64,000 nt of DNA from positions 1-64,000 of the forward strand of contig NZ_SLTI01000004.1 of NCBI RefSeq assembly GCF_004347735.1. The letters run 5' to 3'. Below the pieces are notes generated by a model, which saw only the letters and a program-made list of their open reading frames with translations, did not search any database and was not told the origin of the DNA. This document shows, one piece after another, positions 57,321-64,000 of the stretch (positions within the stretch are counted from its first letter, which is position 1; each line of letters starts with the position of its first letter). The stretch comes from Sulfuricurvum sp. IAE1 (GTDB taxonomy: Bacteria > Campylobacterota > Campylobacteria > Campylobacterales > Sulfurimonadaceae). The translations under genes were made by a program, and so were the position numbers.

Positions 57321-58467
57321 AAAAAATATCTTCTTTTATTCCATTATGTTTGCGATCACACTATTGGTTGCAGACGGTATGATAGGCCTTTTCATTTATT
57401 TTGGCCAAGACAGGCTCCTTAAAACAGTTAATGAAGGGCTCAAGGAAAAAATGGAAACCATTGAACACCCGTATAAGAGTTACGCGCTAAGAAGCGGAAT
57501 GAAACCTTACGAAGGAAAATATAATTTTGATATGGTCATCGATACGTACGGGCATACCGTTCTCCAACAAGACGCCAATATCCACGCACAGCCTAAAACC
57601 GCAAACGAACTCCGCATTTTGACTCTCGGCGGGAGTACAACCTATCAACCCTGGGCTTTTATCGTGGCCGAACAACTCAAAAAAAAATCAGCACTTAACA
57701 TCAGAGCGATCAACGGTGGAACGGGGGGATATACCTCAATGGAAAACCTAATCGACCTTACAACTTCAGGGCTGTCGTATCAACCCGATATTGTCATCGC
57801 TTATCTGCCGATCAACGATATTTACTGGGCCGGTCTTTATCCGGAATTCAAAAGAGACTACACCCATATGCGGATTCCGTTCAAAACGAAAGAACTCTCC
57901 GCAAAACCTGAATTCACAATGGAATACCCGTTTGTAAAAAGTCTGGTGAATGTCTATACATACAATCGAAAAATCGACGAGTATATCGCCAATAATAGCC
58001 TTACCGGATCGGCTGTTCGGGATTTTAACAGCACTTTTATACTTGAAACGAAACGAATTGCCAATCATGAAAAAGTCAGCGCGACGGTCAGAGACAATAT
58101 CTATATGATGAAAAAACTATGTGAGGCCAAAGGCATCCGCTTTATTCTCATTACCCAAAAAGTTTTCCCGACCGAGAATGAATATTATACGATCATGGAT
58201 CGTGCAACACTCCAAATTATCAACGATATCAAGCGCGATCCTCTTTTAAAAGACTCCACTATTCTCGAAATGCAAAAGGCAATGCCGAACACTCTTTCTG
58301 AATCCGATAAAATATGCTTGAAAAAAGAATTTCCCGCGGTAAAATTCGATTTTAACGAAAAAATGAGCTATGACTCCATGCATTTTAACGATACAGCTTT
58401 GTACCTTTTTGCCCTACGCCTCGCAGACTTTCTAGTCGCCGGCGGTCATGTTTCCGTTCAACGCTAA
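57313..58467 (+). CDS. SGNH/GDSL-hydrolase-like membrane-anchored protein
   Basis: 384 residues. One N-terminal transmembrane anchor (about 8-29) is followed by a periplasmic domain with GGS (106-108), the ND pair (N168-D169) and DSMH (D354, H357), which fit blocks I, III and V of the SGNH fold. It may add or remove acyl groups on the glycan. The TTG at 57313 is chosen because GGAG lies seven bases upstream; an ATG at 57283 is the alternative. It overlaps the carbamoyltransferase stop. Confidence 0.78.
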   Translation: MTKKNIFFYSIMFAITLLVADGMIGLFIYFGQDRLLKTVNEGLKEKMETIEHPYKSYALRSGMKPYEGKYNFDMVIDTYGHTVLQQDANIHAQPKTANELRILTLGGSTTYQPWAFIVAEQLKKKSALNIRAINGGTGGYTSMENLIDLTTSGLSYQPDIVIAYLPINDIYWAGLYPEFKRDYTHMRIPFKTKELSAKPEFTMEYPFVKSLVNVYTYNRKIDEYIANNSLTGSAVRDFNSTFILETKRIANHEKVSATVRDNIYMMKKLCEAKGIRFILITQKVFPTENEYYTIMDRATLQIINDIKRDPLLKDSTILEMQKAMPNTLSESDKICLKKEFPAVKFDFNEKMSYDSMHFNDTALYLFALRLADFLVAGGHVSVQR

Positions 58468-58601
58468 AACTTGTTCCGAGGATGGGACCTCCTCTATTTC
58501 GTCAGAATTATGCTCGAAACCTATGGAGCAACGTAGGATATGGTCGGGAAGAAATTGATTATCTGCTAAAATACTTCTTAATTAGTAAAGTAAGGTTCTG
58601 T

Positions 58602-59642
58602 ATGATTAAAAAGAATATTTTTTCGAATAAAACGCTTCTCATCACGGGAGGTACAGGCTCATTCGGCAATGCCGTTTTGCGTAGATTTCTGGATACGGAC
58701 ATCGAAGAAATCCGCGTGTTCAGCCGCGACGAGAAAAAACAAGACGACATGCGCAAGCGCTACAATAACCCGAAACTCAAATTTTATCTCGGAGATGTCC
58801 GCGACATCAATTCGATTACCGACGCCATGCGCGGTGTCGACTACGTCTTTCATGCCGCAGCTCTCAAACAGGTCCCTTCGTGCGAGTTTTACCCCATGCA
58901 GGCGGTACAGACCAACGTTATCGGAACCGAAAACGTCCTTAATTGCGCCATCGACGCCAACGTCCGCAAAGTGATCGTCCTCAGCACCGACAAGGCCGTT
59001 TACCCGATCAACGCCATGGGAATTTCCAAAGCGATGATGGAAAAGGTCGCCGTCGCCAAATCGCGAAATCTCTCGGATGAGCAGATCATGATCGCCTGCA
59101 CCCGTTACGGCAACGTCATGGCTTCGCGCGGTTCAGTCATTCCCCTCTTCATCGACCAGATCCGCGAGGGGAAAGAGATCACCATTACCGATCCGGCAAT
59201 GACCCGTTTTATGATGAGTCTCGATCAGGCGGTCGAATTGGTCTTGTTTGCTTTCGAACACGGTCATAACGGCGATATCTTCGTCCAAAAAGCACCCGCC
59301 GCAACGATCGAGCTGCTCGCCCGCACGCTCAAAAACCTGCTCGGCCGTCCGGATCACAAAATCAACATCATCGGAACCCGCCACGGTGAAAAGCTCTACG
59401 AAACGCTGCTGACGAAAGAAGAGATGGTCCATGCCGTCGATATGGGTGATTACTACCGTATCCCCGCCGATACCCGTGACCTCAACTACAGCAAATTCGT
59501 CGAAAACGGCGAAACGGTAGTCACTCAGGCTCACGAATACCATTCACACAACACCCACCGTCTCGATGAAACCCAGCTGCGGGAAATGCTTCTTGGACTA
59601 CGCGAAATTCGGGACGACCTTAAAGCGTTCGGAGTCCTCTGA
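58602..59642 (+). CDS. fnlA: UDP-GlcNAc 4,6-dehydratase/5-epimerase (FnlA/CapE type)
   Basis: 346 residues. TGGTGSFGNAVL (15-26), SRDEKKQDDMRKRY and the LSTDKAVYPINAMGISK segment match WbjB/CapE/FnlA; the active-site tyrosine is replaced by methionine (MGISK), as in this group. It starts UDP-L-FucNAc synthesis from UDP-GlcNAc. TAAGG precedes the ATG; the 134-base gap upstream has a TGC-TAAAAT extended -10 near 58564-58572. GC-rich host-like composition. Confidence 0.92.
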   Translation: MIKKNIFSNKTLLITGGTGSFGNAVLRRFLDTDIEEIRVFSRDEKKQDDMRKRYNNPKLKFYLGDVRDINSITDAMRGVDYVFHAAALKQVPSCEFYPMQAVQTNVIGTENVLNCAIDANVRKVIVLSTDKAVYPINAMGISKAMMEKVAVAKSRNLSDEQIMIACTRYGNVMASRGSVIPLFIDQIREGKEITITDPAMTRFMMSLDQAVELVLFAFEHGHNGDIFVQKAPAATIELLARTLKNLLGRPDHKINIIGTRHGEKLYETLLTKEEMVHAVDMGDYYRIPADTRDLNYSKFVENGETVVTQAHEYHSHNTHRLDETQLREMLLGLREIRDDLKAFGVL

Positions 59643-60751
59643 TGCGGGTTTTGGTCACCGGAGGCCGAGGGTTTATCGCCCAAAACCTTATTGAGAGGCT
59701 CGGCAGGATGGAGGGGATCGCCATCGACACCTTCGTACGGGGCGATTCGCTCGAAAGCCTGCACGAAAAAGTGGCGAACGCGGCCTTCGTATTCCACCTC
59801 GCCGGCATCAATCGACCCGAAGATCCGAGCGAATTTTATACGGGGAACCGGGATCTGACCGCCGAAATCGTTCAGGCCGCCGCCGCATGCGGATCGTCCG
59901 TTCCGATCCTGATGAGTTCGTCAATCCAGGCCGAACGGGACAACGACTACGGCAAAAGCAAACGCGAAGGAGAAGAAGCCCTTGCCGTCTATGCCGCGCA
60001 AAGCGGTGCCCCCGTCTACATCTATCGCCTTCCCAACGTATTTGGCAAATGGTCCCGTCCCAATTACAATACCGTCATCGCGACATGGTGCCACAACATC
60101 ACCCGAAATCTTCCGATACAGATCAACGATCCCTCTGCTGAAGTCACTCTCGTGTACATCGACGACGTCGTAGACCATTTTGTCCGGCATCTGGACGAAA
60201 ACGGCCGTAACGGCGTCATCCGCAGCGATGTCGCACCGGTCTATAAAAAAACCCTCGGCGAAATCCATGATCTGCTCCTGGCGTTTCGGGAAAGCCGGGA
60301 AAATTTGCTGATCCCCAACGTGGGACGGGGATTTGAGCGGGCGCTGTACGCGACGTATCTGAGCTTTCTGCCGACGGACCGGTTTTCGTACACTCTGGGC
60401 GGCCATCAGGACGAGCGCGGAACGTTCTACGAATTCATCAAATTTGCCGACAGCGGTCAGGTATCCATCTCGACAACCGCTCCGGGGATCACCCGGGGAA
60501 ACCACTACCACAACACGAAAAACGAAAAGTTCCTCGTCATCAAGGGCGAAGCCAGTATCAAGCTGCGCCAGATTCACGGCGGAGAGGTCATCGAGTACCG
60601 CGTCAGCGACCGGAAAATGGAGATCGTCGAGATGATCCCCGGATACACCCACGACATCACCAATACCGGCGATACGGAGATGGTATTGCTCCTGTGGGCC
60701 AACGAAATCTTCGACAGAGACAATCCCGATACCTATTTTTTGAAGGTTTGA
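59642..60751 (+). CDS. fnlB: bifunctional CapF/FnlB-type reductase-epimerase
   Basis: 369 residues. The N-terminal short-chain dehydrogenase domain (1 to about 245) has GGRGFIAQNL (7-16) and Y103/K107 (YGKSK). The C-terminal cupin (about 255-369) has the metal residues in GNHYHNTKNEKF. CapF epimerises C3 and reduces C4 on the way to UDP-L-FucNAc. The start shares a base with the fnlA stop (TGATG). Confidence 0.93.
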   Translation: MRVLVTGGRGFIAQNLIERLGRMEGIAIDTFVRGDSLESLHEKVANAAFVFHLAGINRPEDPSEFYTGNRDLTAEIVQAAAACGSSVPILMSSSIQAERDNDYGKSKREGEEALAVYAAQSGAPVYIYRLPNVFGKWSRPNYNTVIATWCHNITRNLPIQINDPSAEVTLVYIDDVVDHFVRHLDENGRNGVIRSDVAPVYKKTLGEIHDLLLAFRESRENLLIPNVGRGFERALYATYLSFLPTDRFSYTLGGHQDERGTFYEFIKFADSGQVSISTTAPGITRGNHYHNTKNEKFLVIKGEASIKLRQIHGGEVIEYRVSDRKMEIVEMIPGYTHDITNTGDTEMVLLLWANEIFDRDNPDTYFLKV

Positions 60752-60753
60752 AA

Positions 60754-61893
60754 ATGAAAAAACTAAAAGTTATGACCGTCGTAGGGACGCGTCCCGAAAT
60801 CATCCGCCTTTCGGCCGTGATCGCCAAACTGGAATCGTCCGAAAGCATCGAACACATACTCGTACATACGGGGCAAAATTACGATTACGAGCTGAACGAA
60901 GTTTTTTTTAACGATTTCGGCATCCGCAAACCCGACTATTTTCTAAATGCTGCGGGAGCGAACGCCACCGAAACGGTGGGGAAAATTCTGATCAACGTCG
61001 ATCCCGTCTTGGAAAGTGAAAACCCCGACGCCTTTTTGGTTTTGGGAGACACCAACAGCTGTCTATGCGCGATCCCGGCCAAAAAAAGAAAAATTCCGAT
61101 TTTCCACATGGAGGCGGGAAACCGCTGCTTCGACCAGCGCGTCCCCGAAGAGACCAACCGTAAAATCGTCGACCATGTCAGCGACATCAACCTCACCTAC
61201 AGCGACATCGCCCGCGAATACCTCCTGCGCGAGGGAATGAGCCCCGACCGGGTGATCAAAACGGGCAGTCCCATGTTCGAGGTTATCCATTCAAAACTCG
61301 ACGAAATTCACGCGTCGAAAGCGCTTGAGACGATGGGGTTGAAACACGGCGAATATTTCATCGTTTCGGCCCACCGCGAAGAGAACATCAATTCGGACGA
61401 AAACTTTTTTGCTCTGGTCGATTCGCTCAATGCGGTGGCGGAAAAATACGCCATGCCGATCATCGTGTCCACCCACCCCAGAACACGCAACCGCATCGAG
61501 CAAACGGGGGTGCGGTTCGACGAACGAATCAAACTGATGAAACCGATGGGATTTATCGACTACGTCAAACTCCAGATCGACGCCAAAGCGGTCCTCTCCG
61601 ACAGCGGGACGATTTCCGAAGAATCCTCAATCCTCAATTTCCCGGCACTCAATATCCGCGAAGCGCACGAAAGACCCGAAGCGATGGAAGAAGCATCGGT
61701 GATGATGGTAGGATTGTCCAAAGAGAGAATTCTGCAGGCTCTTGCCATACTCGAAACCCAAAAACGCGGCGGTGAACGCACTCTGCGTCCCGTCGGCGAT
61801 TATTCGATGCCCAATGTCTCGGACAAAGTGCTGCGTATTATCCTCTCGTATACGGACTATATCAATCGCGTCGTCTGGCAAAAACATCTTTAA
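60754..61893 (+). CDS. fnlC: UDP-sugar 2-epimerase (FnlC/CapG, WecB family)
   Basis: 379 residues. VVGTRPEIIRLS (9-20), HTGQNYDYELNE, SAHREENIN and SDSGTISEESS are the WecB-family blocks. In the company of fnlA and fnlB it makes UDP-L-FucNAc by C2 epimerisation. The ATG at 60754 follows GAAGG. The next gene starts directly at its stop. Confidence 0.94.
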   Translation: MKKLKVMTVVGTRPEIIRLSAVIAKLESSESIEHILVHTGQNYDYELNEVFFNDFGIRKPDYFLNAAGANATETVGKILINVDPVLESENPDAFLVLGDTNSCLCAIPAKKRKIPIFHMEAGNRCFDQRVPEETNRKIVDHVSDINLTYSDIAREYLLREGMSPDRVIKTGSPMFEVIHSKLDEIHASKALETMGLKHGEYFIVSAHREENINSDENFFALVDSLNAVAEKYAMPIIVSTHPRTRNRIEQTGVRFDERIKLMKPMGFIDYVKLQIDAKAVLSDSGTISEESSILNFPALNIREAHERPEAMEEASVMMVGLSKERILQALAILETQKRGGERTLRPVGDYSMPNVSDKVLRIILSYTDYINRVVWQKHL

Positions 61894-63087
61894 ATGAAAA
61901 TCTGTCTGATTGTCGACGACTACATGCCCGACAGCATCAAAGTCGCGGCCAAAATGATGCACGAACTCGCCTGCGAATTTCTCGCCCTGGGACACGATGT
62001 GACCGTGATCACCCCCTCGGCAAATCTGAATCGCCCATACGATCTTTCAGTACTCGACGGCGTTAGGGTCTGGCGCTTTAAAAGCGGTGAAATTAAAAAT
62101 GTGGGCAAAATCAAAAGAGCGATCAACGAAACGCTGCTCTCTTACCGCGCATGGCAAAACCTCAAACCCCTGTTCCGGCAAAACCGGCACGATCTCATCG
62201 TCTATTATTCTCCTACTATTTTCTGGGGCAGCCTCGTCGGCCGCCTCAAAACACTCTGGAATGCCCCTGCCTATCTTGTCCTACGCGATTTTTTCCCCCA
62301 ATGGGCGATTGATCAGGGCCTGATACGCTCCGGGTCCGCTATCGAAAAATACTTCCGCATATTCGAAGCCAAAAATTATTCGTCGGCCGACCGCATCGGC
62401 GTGATGTCCCAAAAAAATCTTGAATGGTTTAATGCCGTCTCGGATGTTTCGGCACCCGTCGAAGTATTGCATAACTGGGCTGCCGACATACCGGTCAACG
62501 CATCAGGGAAATTTCGAAAGTCCTTGAAACTTGAGGATAAAATCATCTATTTCTACGGCGGCAATATCGGTCATGCACAAGACATGATGAACATCGTCCG
62601 GCTGGCCCGGAACATGCTGAACGAACCAAAAGCCCACTTTTTGATTGTCGGAGCGGGAGACGAATTCGATCTTGTCAACAATTCGATCGATCGTCTGCAT
62701 TTAACCAATATGACCCTTCTCCCTCCTGTTTCCCAGGACGTTTACAAAGAGATGCTAGCCGAAATCGACATCGGCCTTTTCAGCCTCCACGGGGACCACA
62801 CCACCCATAATTTTCCGGGTAAACTGCTGGGATATATGGTTCAGGAGAAACCGATACTCGGCAGTATCAATGCAGGGAATGATGTTCAAAACGTGGTTGA
62901 AACGGCCGGAGCGGGCCTCATATCGCTCAACGGGGATGACGAAACGTTTTTAGCCAATGCGATTCGGCTATTGCATGATCCGGCGTTCCGGCATCAAACC
63001 GGGCAACTTGGAAAACAGTTGCTGGAAAAATCGTTTTCGGTACAATCCGCCGCAGGGAAAATACTATCCTTCTATCACGATAAGTGA
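61894..63087 (+). CDS. WbuB-like glycosyltransferase family 4
   Basis: 397 residues of GT-B fold. YYSPTIFWGSLVGRLK and RDFFPQWAIDQGLI are characteristic of WbuB/WbjE-type L-FucNAc transferases. FYGGNIGHAQDMMNIVRLA is the donor-site segment. It follows the three fnl genes without a gap, as in other FucNAc loci. Its end overlaps the convergent WecA-type gene by 13 bases. Confidence 0.88.
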   Translation: MKICLIVDDYMPDSIKVAAKMMHELACEFLALGHDVTVITPSANLNRPYDLSVLDGVRVWRFKSGEIKNVGKIKRAINETLLSYRAWQNLKPLFRQNRHDLIVYYSPTIFWGSLVGRLKTLWNAPAYLVLRDFFPQWAIDQGLIRSGSAIEKYFRIFEAKNYSSADRIGVMSQKNLEWFNAVSDVSAPVEVLHNWAADIPVNASGKFRKSLKLEDKIIYFYGGNIGHAQDMMNIVRLARNMLNEPKAHFLIVGAGDEFDLVNNSIDRLHLTNMTLLPPVSQDVYKEMLAEIDIGLFSLHGDHTTHNFPGKLLGYMVQEKPILGSINAGNDVQNVVETAGAGLISLNGDDETFLANAIRLLHDPAFRHQTGQLGKQLLEKSFSVQSAAGKILSFYHDK

Positions 63088-64000
63088 TTTTTACGCCGCT
63101 TTTTCCGATAATAAGCAAATTTATTCTGCCGCACCAGCATCCCGTTGAGCAGTAAATAAAATGCGGCGGCATTGATCACGAACAATACGAGAAGATAACG
63201 TTGCTGGGCCGCTTCGGAAAATGCGATACCCACGATTGAAAAACCCAGTTGCAACAATGCGATCAGGACAACCGTTTTCCGGACATTTCCGTTAAAAAAT
63301 CTCAGCAGAATATGATGAATATGCAGCTTGTCCGGGGCGAACATCGAATGGCCGTTGTGCTTTCGGCGGATCATCACGATCAATGTATCCAAAATGGGGA
63401 TCGCTGCGATAAACAGCACCGAAATCGGATTGATGTAATCCAATGCCTTGATGCTCAGAACCGATATGGCAAATCCCAGCGTCAATGATCCGCTGTCCCC
63501 CATAAAAATTTTCGCCGGGTTCCAGTTAAACCACATAAAGGCCGCAATGGCAGCGATAAACGACACCGAGGTCGATACGATAAAAAGATCGCGATGTTCG
63601 TACCCGATAACGCACAAGGTGGAGAGTATGATGATGCTAAGCAGTCCCGCCAGTCCGTCAAGTCCGTCGGAAAGGTTCAGGGCATTCGTAAAACCGGCGA
63701 CGGCAAACATCGTAAAAGGTATCGCAAACCATCCAAGCTCCATATCATAACCGAAAAGACGCCCCAGAGAATGGATGCTCATTCCATCAAACGCCAGCAA
63801 CAACACCGCGGCAAAGATGACATAAAATTTGATTTTCGGGGTCGTATCCCTGTGATCGTCGAGCACGCCTACGATAAACACGAGGAATATGGCCAGAAAG
63901 CTGAAAAAATGGTCCAGCACTACCGTGTTCATAAAAAGGACGTCCGACACCATGATTCCGAAGACCATGCCGATACCGGCCCCCCGGGGAGTAATATGGC
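63075..64000 (-). CDS. WecA/MraY-family polyprenyl-phosphate sugar-1-phosphate transferase (5' end missing)
   Basis: About 308 residues are visible. The reading frame stays open to the window edge: upstream of the methionine at 63968 it reads TPRGAGIG, a conserved family motif, so the true start lies beyond 64000. Also visible are DDHRD, NLSDGLDGLAG, FMGDSGSLTLG and the HIHH motif, plus about eight transmembrane helices. It transfers HexNAc-1-phosphate to undecaprenyl phosphate and so would start the O-unit. It is convergent with the WbuB-like gene. Confidence 0.9.
   Translation of the reverse strand, partial: HITPRGAGIGMVFGIMVSDVLFMNTVVLDHFFSFLAIFLVFIVGVLDDHRDTTPKIKFYVIFAAVLLLAFDGMSIHSLGRLFGYDMELGWFAIPFTMFAVAGFTNALNLSDGLDGLAGLLSIIILSTLCVIGYEHRDLFIVSTSVSFIAAIAAFMWFNWNPAKIFMGDSGSLTLGFAISVLSIKALDYINPISVLFIAAIPILDTLIVMIRRKHNGHSMFAPDKLHIHHILLRFFNGNVRKTVVLIALLQLGFSIVGIAFSEAAQQRYLLVLFVINAAAFYLLLNGMLVRQNKFAYYRKKRRKNHLS

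Overview
The window reads as a chromosomal segment of a Campylobacterota (formerly Epsilonproteobacteria) bacterium, probably a free-living sulfur oxidiser of the Sulfurimonas/Sulfuricurvum type. The reasons are the order gyrA - flgP-like - flgQ-like - flgR - asd, which as I recall matches Campylobacter jejuni; a sigma-54 activator without a DNA-binding domain, like Helicobacter FlgR; small ExbB/ExbD proteins; and a very compact genome in which neighbouring genes overlap by 1-11 bases. The genus is an inference; no rRNA is present.

Left part, 1-9.3 kb, minus strand. A seven-gene set with almost no spacing runs phosphomannomutase, pyrC, response regulator, histidine kinase, exbB, exbD and a 2-oxoglutarate/Fe(II) oxygenase. 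Upstream of it lie two alternating nitrogen modules, glnK2-amtB2-glnK1-amtB1. The two PII proteins are near copies, while the two ammonium transporters are clearly different. The same inverted repeat, TGATTA-N5-TAATCA, stands 31-32 bases upstream of a -10 box before each amtB.

Middle part, 9.3-18 kb, plus strand. Housekeeping and motility genes: gyrA, two candidate flagellar basal-disk genes, flgR, asd, a UPF0114 membrane protein, a nested inverted-repeat element, hemE, a radical SAM protein, and two identical tRNA-Asn genes behind a near-consensus promoter.

Right part, 18-64 kb, is one large surface-polysaccharide (LPS O-antigen type) locus. It encodes precursor pathways for dTDP-L-rhamnose (rfbACDB), a CDP-3,6-dideoxyhexose (rfbF, rfbG, an RmlC-like epimerase, a reductase and rfbH; probably CDP-ascarylose), GDP-L-fucose (manC, gmm, gmd, fcl), UDP-glucuronate and UDP-galacturonate (ugd and a 4-epimerase), a UDP-HexNAc uronate (TviB/WbpO-like) and UDP-L-FucNAc (fnlA, capF/fnlB, fnlC). 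It adds about twelve glycosyltransferases, a Wzx flippase, a Wzy-like polymerase, a WaaL-like ligase, an asparagine-synthetase-like amidotransferase, four methyltransferases, and an SxtJ / DUF5989 / carbamoyltransferase / SGNH module. A WecA/MraY-type initiating transferase runs off the right edge on the minus strand. The housekeeping gene metK is embedded in the locus at the border of an AT-rich block (manC-fcl, 34.2-38.2 kb). A second AT-rich block spans 44.7-48.4 kb (FkbM, wzx, FkbM, fucosyltransferase). This mosaic composition suggests assembly by repeated transfer.

Together the genes describe a heteropolysaccharide with several deoxy and acidic sugars, probably decorated by amidation, carbamoylation and methylation. 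The phosphomannomutase at 5.5 kb may supply mannose-1-phosphate to the GDP-fucose branch. No insertion sequence, CRISPR array, prophage or origin was seen. No gene-free stretch exceeds 300 bases apart from the tRNA/promoter region at 17.65-18.05 kb, which is described below.
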